A stretch of 64,000 nt of DNA, from assembly GCF_900114045.1 (NCBI RefSeq), contig NZ_FORQ01000001.1, forward strand, positions 1,054,001 to 1,118,000, in the 5' to 3' direction. The translations under genes and the position numbers were made by a program. Under the pieces are notes generated by a model. The model did no database searches, was not told the origin of the DNA, and saw only the letters and a list, made by a program, of their open reading frames with translations. This document shows positions 26,542 through 35,518 of the stretch, piece by piece. This stretch comes from Kaistella treverensis. Lineage in GTDB: Bacteria > Bacteroidota > Bacteroidia > Flavobacteriales > Weeksellaceae. Within the stretch, counting starts at the first letter, position 1. Each line of letters starts with the position of its first letter.

Positions 26542-27738
26542 ATGAAGAAGAAATTCACCGCAAAAAAAATAATTTACATCGTTCTCGGCCTTGTACTTTT
26601 ATTTGCACTTGCAAAAGGGGTCGGGTACCTCATCAATTCAAATTCCACAAAAAGTGAACAGTTTCTTACCAAAAAAGCAGTTGTTCAGGACATGGACGAA
26701 AAAGTTTTGGCAACCGGAAAAATTGTTCCGCGCGAGGAAATTGAAATCAAACCAAATATTTCGGGTATTATCGACAAAATTTTTGTGACTGAAGGTGACA
26801 AAGTTACTGCGGGACAACTCGTTGCGACAATCAGAATTGTACCGAGCATTCAGAATGTAAACGCTGCAACGCAGGAAATCAATAATGCTAATTTGCAGAT
26901 CAGCAACGCACAGATTAATGTTGCGCAACAGCAAAAACAGTTCGCAATGCAACAGCAGCTGTACACGCAGGGCGTAATTTCTAAACAGGAATATATCGCG
27001 GCGCAACAGCAACTGCAATCTACGCAACAGGTGCTGCGCAACGCGCAGCAACAAAGACAGACCGCACAGAAAAACCTTCAGATTGCGAAAACCGGCGCCA
27101 CTCCGGAATTGGCAGGTTTGGCGACAACACAAATCCGTTCCAAAGCAAACGGTACAGTTTTAGAAGTTCCCGTAAAAGTCGGAAGTCAGGTTATTGAAGC
27201 GAATTCTTTTAACGCAGGAAGTACCATTTGTTCCATTGCCGATTTGAACTCCTTAATTTTTGAAGGAACCATCGATGAAGCGCAAGCCGGAAAACTGAAA
27301 GAAGGCATGGAAATGAATATCGTAATCGGTGCTTTACAAAACAAAACTTTCCCGGGCCGCGTAACCATGATCGCGCCAAAAGGAACTGAAGAAGCAGGAA
27401 CCATAAAATTCCCGATTGAAGGCGATGTTTTCAACAAAACCAATGAATATATCCGAGCAGGTTTTTCGGCAAACGGCGAAATTATTTTAAGTTCAAAGAA
27501 AAACGCTTTGCTTTTGGATGAATCTTTAATCCAGTATGAAAAAATAAACGGCCGCGACAATCCTTTCGTTGAAGTAAAACAGCCCGACGGAAAATTCAAA
27601 AAAGTGAATGTAAAACTCGGTGCGAGCGACGGAATTAATGTTCAGATCCTTTCCGGAATCACCAAAAACGATGAGGTGAAAGTCTGGAATCCTTCGGACA
27701 AAGACAAGGAAGCGCTGAAAGAACAGCAGGCAAAATAA
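26542..27738 (+). CDS. periplasmic adaptor (MacA/HlyD-type membrane fusion protein)
   Basis: N-terminal membrane anchor (about 9-30), a lipoyl half-motif, a Gln-rich coiled coil (about 110-185, many QQ runs such as AQQQKQFAMQQQ), a second lipoyl half, and a beta-barrel domain. It links the inner-membrane transporter to an outer-membrane channel. No TolC-like gene follows, so an unlinked channel must be used. Confidence 0.93.
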   Translation: MKKKFTAKKIIYIVLGLVLLFALAKGVGYLINSNSTKSEQFLTKKAVVQDMDEKVLATGKIVPREEIEIKPNISGIIDKIFVTEGDKVTAGQLVATIRIVPSIQNVNAATQEINNANLQISNAQINVAQQQKQFAMQQQLYTQGVISKQEYIAAQQQLQSTQQVLRNAQQQRQTAQKNLQIAKTGATPELAGLATTQIRSKANGTVLEVPVKVGSQVIEANSFNAGSTICSIADLNSLIFEGTIDEAQAGKLKEGMEMNIVIGALQNKTFPGRVTMIAPKGTEEAGTIKFPIEGDVFNKTNEYIRAGFSANGEIILSSKKNALLLDESLIQYEKINGRDNPFVEVKQPDGKFKKVNVKLGASDGINVQILSGITKNDEVKVWNPSDKDKEALKEQQAK

Positions 27739-27739
27739 A

Positions 27740-28369
27740 TCAGGAAATTCCGGCCAAAACGGTCGGAATTTTTTGTTTCTGTTTCCGAACCAAAAGCGCG
27801 AAATTTAAAAATAATAAAAGCAAATCTAAAGTAATCCAAATTGCAGTTTTGATATTGTCTAATTTCAGTTCTTCAATTTTAAGATTTGCTGTATCTGCAA
27901 ATTTTGCGCTTTGAATGATGTAATTTTGGACTTCAATGATTTGGTCTTCGTTTTTATTTGGAACCATATGCTGTGAAAAATAAACAAGTTTTTTCGCGCC
28001 CATATAACCGGCAATCCAGTATTCATTGGAATCCTGCATCATAAGATAATCAATCCGGTAAAAATTATCGCGGATTTTTCCGATGTGTTTGGTTTCGTAT
28101 CTTGCGTCTTCGTCTGCCGTGTTGTTTATTTTAATCAGATAAAAATCCAGCGGAAACGGCAATTTATTAATGAGTTGAAGCGTAACGGAATTTTCCCGGA
28201 ACTGATAGGTGCTTTTCTGGAAAAACAGAAAAACAAAAACGCCCGCGGTTATCGCAGAAATTACAATTCGGTACGCTTTTGCCCAGGTACGGAAACGCCC
28301 GTCTCTTATGACAGAAAAAAACAAAGCCACAGAGAGCGCAATCGCAAGAAAAACGAAGAAATAAAACAT
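27740..28369 (-). CDS. hypothetical membrane protein
   Basis: Unrecognised 209-aa protein with three predicted membrane helices: about 1-20, 34-51 and 181-200, framing a roughly 125-residue loop that begins KSTYQFRENSVTLQLINK. Topology suggests the loop is periplasmic, a two-helix hairpin followed by a C-terminal anchor. It stands between the convergent efflux operon and a HD-domain gene on the same strand (53 bp away). No function is proposed. Confidence 0.75.
   Translation of the reverse strand: MFYFFVFLAIALSVALFFSVIRDGRFRTWAKAYRIVISAITAGVFVFLFFQKSTYQFRENSVTLQLINKLPFPLDFYLIKINNTADEDARYETKHIGKIRDNFYRIDYLMMQDSNEYWIAGYMGAKKLVYFSQHMVPNKNEDQIIEVQNYIIQSAKFADTANLKIEELKLDNIKTAIWITLDLLLLFLNFALLVRKQKQKIPTVLAGIS
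27744..27776 (+). terminator. terminator of the efflux operon
   Basis: AAATTCCGGCC / GGTCGGAATTT stem with AAAAC loop and six T. It overlaps the last codons of the convergent 209-aa gene. Confidence 0.8.
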
Positions 28370-28422
28370 GGCGTAAAGATAAATAAAATTAGGTTTCAGC
28401 GCTGTAAAAGTTCATTTCACAA

Positions 28423-29076
28423 TTAAACCGCATTCCACTCCCGGTAAAACTGCTCCAGAAAACCGAGCATAAAAATATGCCGCTCTTCGGCCATTTTTTT
28501 TCCTTTTTCGGTGTTCATCAAATCTTTCAGCAGCAGCAGTTTTTCATAAAAATGATTGATGGTCGTGCCGTTTGATTTTTTATATTCTTCTTTGCTTTGA
28601 CCAATTGCCGGTGGAATTTCCGGATGATACATCAGATTATTTTTGAAGCCGCCAAAATTGAAAGTGCGCGCAATTCCAATGGCGCCAATCGCATCGAGGC
28701 GATCAGCATCCTGAACAATTTGCAGTTCAATTGGAAAAATATCCGGCAATTCGTGCCGATTTTTGAAAGATATATTTTTAATGATAAATAAAACCTGCTC
28801 AATAATTTCCTCGGAAACCTCTTCTTTTTCCAGAAATTCCCGCGAAATTTTTAGTGCAAGATCTTCATCACCGTCGTGAAATTTTGGATCTGCAATGTCG
28901 TGCAAAAGCGCAGCGAGTTCCACCACTTCCCTATTGCAGTTTTCTGTTTCAGCTATTTTTTTTGAAAGATTCCAAACTCTTTCAATGTGAAACCAATCGT
29001 GACCAGCTTCCGCACCGTTTAATTTTTTTTTGACAAAATTGACGGTATTTTGAACCAATTTTTCTGACATTTCCAT
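28423..29076 (-). CDS. HD-domain phosphohydrolase
   Basis: Metal-dependent phosphohydrolase of the HD superfamily. First His in HDWFHIERVW, then the HD pair ALLHDIADP with D-E-D after it, and a late IVQDADRLDAIGA, giving the H...HD...D ligand set. It belongs to the YedJ/PF01966-type group of about 215 residues. Its start abuts the stop of the 194-aa lipoprotein gene, so they are co-translated. Substrate unknown. Confidence 0.9.
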   Translation of the reverse strand: MEMSEKLVQNTVNFVKKKLNGAEAGHDWFHIERVWNLSKKIAETENCNREVVELAALLHDIADPKFHDGDEDLALKISREFLEKEEVSEEIIEQVLFIIKNISFKNRHELPDIFPIELQIVQDADRLDAIGAIGIARTFNFGGFKNNLMYHPEIPPAIGQSKEEYKKSNGTTINHFYEKLLLLKDLMNTEKGKKMAEERHIFMLGFLEQFYREWNAV

Positions 29077-29661
29077 TTATTTTGAAACTTCCACAAACTG
29101 ATAAACCTGCTGCGTCGCGGGATTATAAATAATCGTGCTTTTGTTTGGCAATCTTTTCAGTTTGTAAAATTCGACGTTTTTATCATTTTTAATGTCTTGC
29201 AGCCAATCCATATTAAAGGTATTTGCCGGTAGAAATTTTTCAACCAAAGTGAGTTTATCGATAAAACTTTGTCCATCAATTTTTCGGGCTTTTTTATCGG
29301 AATTTTCTTCATTTTCCGTTTCCTGATTTTCAAGAAATGTCAAAAGCGAATCCCTGTCAGCTTTATATTTAAAAAGAAAAGCCGGCGAACCGTTCGGAAA
29401 AGTAATTCTCTTACCTTTAAATTCCGAAATCATCGAAGGATCGCCGGTGGGGAAAACTTCATTAAACTCGGCATTTTCCGCGTTCGTCATTGAAGAAATC
29501 GACGAATCTAAAGTTTTCTGAACAGTTTCCTTCACTTTATTTTGCGCCGTTTCATTAATTCTGTCGGTTGTTTGGGTGATTTTTTCGCTAATAGTTTCTT
29601 CCACTTTTGAACAGGAAATTGCAAAAGCTGAGGCAGCAATCAGTACCAGATATTTTTTCAT
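29077..29661 (-). CDS. hypothetical lipoprotein
   Basis: Lipoprotein signal with lipobox AFAISC (Cys17). A coiled-coil-like N-terminal part (ETISEKITQTTDRINETAQNK) is followed by a globular region of unknown type. Located between an ABC exporter (16 nt upstream) and a HD phosphohydrolase. Likely in the envelope; no function claimed. Confidence 0.82.
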   Translation of the reverse strand: MKKYLVLIAASAFAISCSKVEETISEKITQTTDRINETAQNKVKETVQKTLDSSISSMTNAENAEFNEVFPTGDPSMISEFKGKRITFPNGSPAFLFKYKADRDSLLTFLENQETENEENSDKKARKIDGQSFIDKLTLVEKFLPANTFNMDWLQDIKNDKNVEFYKLKRLPNKSTIIYNPATQQVYQFVEVSK

Positions 29662-29677
29662 ATTACTTTTTTAAAAA

Positions 29678-31486
29678 TTAATTTTCGCTGAAAGAATTCA
29701 GCAATTTATCTAAATTAAGACTTCGCGCCGAAGCATCAAAAATCTCGCGGTATGTGCCGCGCAAACTCACGAGTTCGCTGTGCGTACCGCTTTCCACCAT
29801 TTTTCCTTTTTTCATCACGTAGATTTTATCAGAATCTAAAATCTGCGACAAAGAGTGCGAAATAATCACCACGGTGCGGCCTTTTTTTATGGCGTCCAGT
29901 GAGTTTTTAATCTGTTCTGTCGCGATTGCGTCCAAACTTGCCGTTGGTTCATCCAGAAAAATAATCGGTGGATCTTTCAAAAACAAACGCGCAATGGCAA
30001 TCCTTTGTTGTTGTCCACCGGAAAGCTGTGTCGCATCGTGCTCATATTTATTTGGAAGTTCGATAATCTGGTCGTGTAAATACGCTTTTTTCGCGGCGGT
30101 TTCAATTTCCTCAAAAGTCGCGTTCATATTTCCGTAGCGGATGTTATCTTCGATGCTTCCCTGAAAAATATGGTTTTTTTGAAGCACCAAACCAATATCA
30201 TCGCGCAGTGCTGTATTTTCAAATTCGTTTAAATTAATGCCGTCAAGCAGAATTTTTCCGGCATCTGGCAGGTAAAATTTACATAAAAGATTGATTACCG
30301 TAGATTTTCCGGCGCCGCTTAAGCCCACAAGCGCCGTAGTTTTCCCGTCTTCGATGGTGAGCGAAACATTGTCGAGCGCTTTGCTTCCGTTCGGATAAGT
30401 AAAATCTACATTTTTCAGCTCGAATTTGCCTTTTAAATTTTCTTCGACCACCGTTCCGGTTGGTTCGGTTTCATCATCCGCATTTAAAATATCAAAATAA
30501 CCTTCGGCGTATATCATCGCGTCATTCATATCGTCATAAATGCGGTGCAGCTGGCGGATTGGCGCTGAAACATTATTAAATAAAAGAATGTGCAGCATAA
30601 TCGCACCGATTGTCATTTGCTGATCCAAAACCAGATAAACTGTGAGCAAAATAATTAAAACAACGCCAAACTGCTCGATAAATGTCTTTAAACCATCGTA
30701 AATAAAATTGGTGCGCCTCGTGAAGAGCTGGCTTTCCATCAGCTGCATCTGAAGATCGTATTGCTTTTTACCTTCGAATTTCTCGCGGACAAAACTTTTA
30801 ATCACCATAATGGAATTGATGAGATTTAAAAGTCCGGAATTTTTCTTTTCGCGCTGGTTGCGAAGCTGGCGCCGCACACCTGAAAGTTTTTTCGCCTGCA
30901 ATGAACTGATGGCAAAATAAATAGGTACAACAATGGTGGAAACCAAACCGACGTATACATTCTGCATGTACATGATGACCAGCGCGATAATCGCATTTGA
31001 AAATAAGGGCAAAATATCGATGAAAAAATTCTGGACGAGTTTCGTAAGGCTTTCAATTCCGCGGTCAATCCTGATTTGTAGTTTTCCGGATTCGTGATTT
31101 TCATCATTGAAAAAAGCGACGCTGTAGGTTAAAATTTCATCAATTGCCGTTTGTGCTAAAACCGAACTCGTATTAATTCGGATTTTTTCACCGTAAAATT
31201 TCTGACCGAACTGGATGAAAATATTCAATAATTCTTTTCCTAATAAAATAGCAGAAATAACGACCAAAATATGAATTCCTTCGGACATCGGATCTGGAAG
31301 CTGCGTTAACGCCGTAACTTCGTCCACCGTATATTTTAAAACCAGTGGATTGACCTGCGCCAGCAAAGCACCGATAAAAGTGAGGAAAAGCGTGCCGTAC
31401 ATCATCAGACGATACGGTTTGATGAAAGGCAGCAGTTGCTGATAGATATTGTAAAGTGTGATGGTTCGGTTAAAAGGTTTCGGCAT
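29678..31486 (-). CDS. MsbA-like ABC transporter, fused permease-ATPase
   Basis: Six membrane helices in about residues 20-330, then an ATPase domain with Walker A GLSGAGKST (about 391-399), signature LSGGQQQRIA (about 493) and FLDEPTASLD. At 602 aa it is a half-transporter expected to form a homodimer. It heads a run of three co-directional genes with the lipoprotein and HD enzyme. Lipid or peptide export is possible; the substrate is not visible in sequence. Confidence 0.93.
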   Translation of the reverse strand: MPKPFNRTITLYNIYQQLLPFIKPYRLMMYGTLFLTFIGALLAQVNPLVLKYTVDEVTALTQLPDPMSEGIHILVVISAILLGKELLNIFIQFGQKFYGEKIRINTSSVLAQTAIDEILTYSVAFFNDENHESGKLQIRIDRGIESLTKLVQNFFIDILPLFSNAIIALVIMYMQNVYVGLVSTIVVPIYFAISSLQAKKLSGVRRQLRNQREKKNSGLLNLINSIMVIKSFVREKFEGKKQYDLQMQLMESQLFTRRTNFIYDGLKTFIEQFGVVLIILLTVYLVLDQQMTIGAIMLHILLFNNVSAPIRQLHRIYDDMNDAMIYAEGYFDILNADDETEPTGTVVEENLKGKFELKNVDFTYPNGSKALDNVSLTIEDGKTTALVGLSGAGKSTVINLLCKFYLPDAGKILLDGINLNEFENTALRDDIGLVLQKNHIFQGSIEDNIRYGNMNATFEEIETAAKKAYLHDQIIELPNKYEHDATQLSGGQQQRIAIARLFLKDPPIIFLDEPTASLDAIATEQIKNSLDAIKKGRTVVIISHSLSQILDSDKIYVMKKGKMVESGTHSELVSLRGTYREIFDASARSLNLDKLLNSFSEN

Positions 31487-31584
31487 AATTTGAGAGAAAA
31501 TTCAGAAAACTCGTACGCAACAAAAACCTGACCACCTTCCCTGTTACATTTTTTCGGCCTTAAACAGGCTTTTTTTTCAAAAAT

Positions 31585-32646
31585 TTAAGACTGGAAAAGG
31601 AAGCTCGTCAGATAATGAAGTTCAGGTTTGCTGCGTGATTTCGATTCCGCTTCTGCCTGTTCCAAAGTATACATCGAGGTGATTTCTTTCTTCTGAAAAA
31701 GGTAGGAATTATTCGCGGTTTTATCGATAACTTCTGTGAAAATATGCTCAATTTCGGAGTTGGCAAGCGAGGCAAAACTGATGTCTTCAAAACCGTACAT
31801 CAGTCGGAGATTCTCAACATTTCCGAATTCATCATCTACAAAACTTTGGAACTGGTTTTTCGAATCGAAATTTCCGGCCCAGATATTATACACAAATTCG
31901 CGCTTTTTCGGCTTATTCAAAATATCCTGGTAGACAAAATTTTCACCTAAATACGCTTCCCGAACCTGCGGATCATTTGCCAATTCGTGCGGAAGTCCTT
32001 CTTTTAAAATTCGCCCTTCGAACATGATATAGGTTTTATGTGTGATGGCCAGCGTTTGCTGCACATTGTGATCGGTGATTAAAATTCCGATATTTTTATC
32101 GACCAAACTGCGCACAATTTTTTGGATATCTTCCACCGCAATTGGGTCAACACCAGCAAAAGGCTCATCAAGCAGGATAAAATTAGGGCTTGTCGCGAGA
32201 CAGCGCGCGATTTCGGTTCTTCTTCTTTCACCTCCCGAAAGTAAGTCGCCGCGGTTTTTCCGCACATGCTGAAGCGAAAATTCTTCAATCAATTCATCGC
32301 ATTTCATTTGCTGTTCGCGGCGCGAAAGATTGGTAAGCTGCAAAACACCGAGAATATTGTCTTCGACGGAAAGTTTCCGGAAAACCGAAGCTTCCTGCGC
32401 AAGATATCCGATTCCTTTCTGCGCGCGACGGTACATGGCATCATTGGTAATTTCCTGATTATCGAGAAAAATGCGCCCCGACGTAGGTTTTACCAAACCG
32501 ACAATCATATAGAAACTGGTGGTTTTGCCGGCACCGTTAGGTCCCAGTAATCCTACGATTTCACCCTGTGCCACTTCCACAGAAACGCCTTTTACAACTT
32601 TTTTTGGACCGTATTCTTTAATCAAATTTTCTCCGCGTAGAATCAT
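31585..32646 (-). CDS. lptB: LPS-export ATPase LptB with a C-terminal extension
   Basis: ABC ATPase of the LptBFGC system that moves lipopolysaccharide to the outer membrane. Numbering from the chosen Met (MILRGENLIK): Walker A GPNGAGKTT (about 38-46), signature LSGGERRR, Walker B FILLDEPFAGVD, then LGENF where typical LptB ends. Here the frame continues about 110 further residues, with Y-N-I-W-A-G-N-F-D-S and later YLFQKKE, recalling the Imm22/DUF4284 family. The upstream in-frame ATG at 32697 was rejected because a -7 element lies between. Confidence 0.9.
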   Translation of the reverse strand: MILRGENLIKEYGPKKVVKGVSVEVAQGEIVGLLGPNGAGKTTSFYMIVGLVKPTSGRIFLDNQEITNDAMYRRAQKGIGYLAQEASVFRKLSVEDNILGVLQLTNLSRREQQMKCDELIEEFSLQHVRKNRGDLLSGGERRRTEIARCLATSPNFILLDEPFAGVDPIAVEDIQKIVRSLVDKNIGILITDHNVQQTLAITHKTYIMFEGRILKEGLPHELANDPQVREAYLGENFVYQDILNKPKKREFVYNIWAGNFDSKNQFQSFVDDEFGNVENLRLMYGFEDISFASLANSEIEHIFTEVIDKTANNSYLFQKKEITSMYTLEQAEAESKSRSKPELHYLTSFLFQS

Positions 32647-32650
32647 GCAG

Positions 32651-32658
32651 CAAATATA
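32651..32658 (-). promoter_or_regulatory. -7 promoter element of lptB
   Basis: Minus-strand TATATTTG, a full match to TAnnTTTG, only 4 bp before the ATG. The transcript would be nearly leaderless. No clear -33 TTG. Confidence 0.5.
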
Positions 32659-32785
32659 ATAAATTAGAAGTAAGATGCTGAAAAATGGTTTTCTCACCTT
32701 TCAATTAAACAAATGAAATCTTACTATTTACTTTAAATTTCGGCTAAAAAAAATTATCTTCGTTTTTTCTAAAAATACCGAAAAT

Positions 32786-33280
32786 TTGAGCCTTAAAGAG
32801 AAAGAATTCGCGAAACTTATCAAGGATAATCAAGGTTTGATTATTAAGGTTTCCCGACTTTACACCAATACTCTTGAGGACGAACAGGATCTTTTTCAGG
32901 AAATCGTGTTACAACTCTGGCGTTCCTACGACTCATTCAAAGGACAATCGAAGATTTCCACCTGGATGTACCGCGTAGCGCTGAACACCGCAATTACCCT
33001 TTTTCGTAAGAAAACCAAATCGCCGCAAACGGATGAACTGCTCGATTACCATCACAGCAATTATGTGGAAGCGGACGATGAAAAACAACAGCATATTTCT
33101 ACACTTTATAAAGTCATAAAAATGCTGCCGAATGTGGAACGCGCGATCATCACCATGTATCTGGACGATTTGCCGTACCGCGATATTGCAGAAAACTTAG
33201 GAATTACCGAGGTAAATGCGCGGGTGAAAATGAACCGGCTGAAGAAAACTTTAAAACAACTAATGGAGAAACATGCCTGA
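32786..33280 (+). CDS. RNA polymerase ECF sigma factor
   Basis: ECF sigma factor with a TTG start (no upstream Met in frame). Region 2 carries EQDLFQEIVLQLWRS and FKGQSKISTWMYRVALNTAI; region 4 has YLDDLPYRDIAENLGI then NARVKMNRLKKTLK. 164 aa. The membrane protein gene downstream overlaps it by 8 nt, the usual layout for a sigma/anti-sigma pair. Confidence 0.93.
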   Translation: MSLKEKEFAKLIKDNQGLIIKVSRLYTNTLEDEQDLFQEIVLQLWRSYDSFKGQSKISTWMYRVALNTAITLFRKKTKSPQTDELLDYHHSNYVEADDEKQQHISTLYKVIKMLPNVERAIITMYLDDLPYRDIAENLGITEVNARVKMNRLKKTLKQLMEKHA

Positions 33281-33947
33281 ATTTGATTTAGACGATTTTA
33301 AAAAAACCTGGCAGCAGGAACCTGTTCAGCCAAAATACAATACCAGCGAAATTGAACTGATGCTGAATAAATCGTCGCGTAATTACGTGAAATACATTTT
33401 GTGGATCAGCATCGTAGAGTTTATCCTTATTTTCGGCGTCAATTTATATTACACTTATTTGGGTGAAGAAACAGCAGATTTAACCAATGTTTTGGGGAAA
33501 CTGGGCATTGATAATTCGGAGGATTTTAAGAATACGCTGACGCAGATTTATCTGGTCTTGAAAATTGTAAGTCTTTCGATGACCGCCGCTTTCATTTACT
33601 TTTTCTACCAGAATTACCGCAAAATAAATGTGGAATCGAACCTGAAAAAACTCATTCTGCAAATCATCAGATTCAAGAAAACAGTTCAGCTCTTCATTCT
33701 CGCAAATATCGTTCTGCTAATTGTCTTTTCGCTGATTTTAGGAATCTATATTTTTTCGGTGTTTTCACAGCAAAATATTGAACTTACAAATTCAACGCTT
33801 GTCGGGTTTTTCACCGGATTGCTTGTGACTGTGGGAATTAGTGTGATGCTGATCTGGGTTTATTACCAGGTGGTGTACGGTTTTATTTTGAAACGGCTTG
33901 GCAAGAATCTCGATCAGCTCCGAAAAATAGAAGAGGAGAATTTATAA
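33273..33947 (+). CDS. membrane protein, possible anti-sigma factor
   Basis: Four predicted membrane helices (about 48-65, 92-112, 140-164 and 172-194) after a soluble N-terminus of about 45 residues (FDLDDFKKTWQQEPVQPKYN). The overlap with the sigma gene and the short cytoplasmic N-terminus suit an anti-sigma or sensor role, but no classical anti-sigma domain or zinc motif is present. Hypothetical; assignment rests on context. Confidence 0.72.
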   Translation: MPEFDLDDFKKTWQQEPVQPKYNTSEIELMLNKSSRNYVKYILWISIVEFILIFGVNLYYTYLGEETADLTNVLGKLGIDNSEDFKNTLTQIYLVLKIVSLSMTAAFIYFFYQNYRKINVESNLKKLILQIIRFKKTVQLFILANIVLLIVFSLILGIYIFSVFSQQNIELTNSTLVGFFTGLLVTVGISVMLIWVYYQVVYGFILKRLGKNLDQLRKIEEENL

Positions 33948-33966
33948 AAATTCCCCTCTTTTTAAG
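33929..33966 (+). terminator. terminator of the sigma/membrane-protein operon
   Basis: AAGAGGAGAA / TTCCCCTCTT stem overlapping the stop codon, then TTTTT. Confidence 0.75.
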
Positions 33967-33987
33967 CCTTTTTTTTTGTTTTGAATT

Positions 33988-35463
33988 TTACAATTCTTTT
34001 CTCAATCGCGCTACTGGAATATTAAGCTGTTCGCGGTATTTCGCGATAGTCCGTCTGGCGATATTGTAGCCTTTTTCTTTCAACAAACCAACCAACGCGT
34101 CGTCGGTAAGCGGTTTGCGCTTATTTTCGCTGTTGATGACGTCCATTAAATGCGTTTTGATTTCTTTTGTAGAAACTTCTTCACCATCATCGTTTGTCAA
34201 GGAATCGGAAAAGAGACTTTTCAGATAGACAATTCCATTTGGTGTATCCGCATATTTGCTTTTTACCACACGGGAAATGGTGGAAATATCAAATCCTGTA
34301 ATATCCGCAACATCTTTTAGAATCATCGGTTTCAAGGATTTGTCATCAGCCGTTATGAAATAATCTTTCTGAAGTTTTACGATGGCTGAAATGGTTTGCA
34401 ACAACGTATTCTGGCGCTGATTAATCGCATCGATATACCATTTTGCAGCGTCGAGTTTTTGCTTGATGAAAAGCGCCGCCTGCTTATGTTCCGGCGATTT
34501 TTTATCGTGAGAATACGTTGTCAAAATATCTTTATATTCATCAGAAACTCGAAGTGAAGGCGCATTTTTACTGTTCAGTGAGGGAATCACTTCTATTCCT
34601 TTCGCACCATTGTCTTTCACCGTGATAAGGAAATCCGGAATAATTTCATTATTAATGGTAATCGTCTGCGTATCGAAATTTCCGCCCACTTTTGGCGAAA
34701 GTTTAGAAATTACTTCCAAAGCGTCTTTTAAATCTTCCTCTTCAATATCGTATTTCTGGATGATCTTGTTGTAGTGCTTGTTGGTAAGCGCGTCAAACTG
34801 GTTTCTCAGAATATTTCCGGCTAAACTCACGGCTTTATCAGCAGAAACTTTTTTCTCGATCTGCAGCAAAAGACATTCCTGCAAATTTCTGGCACCCACG
34901 CCCGGCGGATCAAGCTTCTGAACATAATTTTCCAGAATTTCCTGCACATTTTCTACCGTGGTAAAAACGCCTTGCGAGAACGCTAAATCATCTACTACCT
35001 TTTTCAGTTCTCTGCGCAGATATCCGTCGTTATCCAGGTTTCCGATAATATATTCAGCGATAAGCAGGTCTTCATTTTCGATATTCGATAAGCGGATTTG
35101 CTCTAAAAGATAATCGTACAGCGACTGCCCTTCCGTTAAAAGCGACTGGTTATCGAATTCTTCATCGTCCGCCGAATAGTTGCTCGCCGTAGTTTTGTAA
35201 GCCGGCTCATCATCGAAAATATAATCGTTTACATCGAAATCAGTATCAATGCTTTCGGTGCCCTCTTCTTCGAAACTTTCTTCTGAGGAAAATTCTTCCT
35301 CTTTATTTTCTTCCTGCACTTTTTCCAGCGCGGGATTTTCTTCCAGTTCGCGCTCCAGTTCCTCTTCAAATTCCAGCGTATGCAGCTGAATCAGCTTCAT
35401 TAACTGAATTTGTTGAGGGGCCAGTTTCTGGCCAAGTCGCATTTGAAGATTTTGCTTTAACAT
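33988..35463 (-). CDS. rpoN: RNA polymerase sigma-54 factor
   Basis: Sigma-54. The N-terminal Gln/Leu-rich activator-interaction region reads LGQKLAPQQIQLMKLIQL. An acidic linker follows (about 50-105), then the core-binding and helix-turn-helix parts, and the C-terminal RpoN box ARRTIAKYRE near residue 474. Length 491 aa is full. It lies 55 nt after asnS on the same strand. Requires enhancer-binding activators, none of which are in the window. Confidence 0.97.
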   Translation of the reverse strand: MLKQNLQMRLGQKLAPQQIQLMKLIQLHTLEFEEELERELEENPALEKVQEENKEEEFSSEESFEEEGTESIDTDFDVNDYIFDDEPAYKTTASNYSADDEEFDNQSLLTEGQSLYDYLLEQIRLSNIENEDLLIAEYIIGNLDNDGYLRRELKKVVDDLAFSQGVFTTVENVQEILENYVQKLDPPGVGARNLQECLLLQIEKKVSADKAVSLAGNILRNQFDALTNKHYNKIIQKYDIEEEDLKDALEVISKLSPKVGGNFDTQTITINNEIIPDFLITVKDNGAKGIEVIPSLNSKNAPSLRVSDEYKDILTTYSHDKKSPEHKQAALFIKQKLDAAKWYIDAINQRQNTLLQTISAIVKLQKDYFITADDKSLKPMILKDVADITGFDISTISRVVKSKYADTPNGIVYLKSLFSDSLTNDDGEEVSTKEIKTHLMDVINSENKRKPLTDDALVGLLKEKGYNIARRTIAKYREQLNIPVARLRKEL

Positions 35464-35518
35464 ATTAAGATCTCTGTGTTTTTTATTTTGATGTGTTCCT
35501 CAATGTACGGAAATTTAC

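Noticed and set aside
26638-27132. 164-aa minus-strand ORF
   Set aside because: Antisense of the Gln-rich coiled coil of the adaptor; Cys/Leu-rich composition is an artefact.
31550-31580. Hairpin near the lptB end as its terminator
   Set aside because: T tract lies on the wrong strand for lptB.
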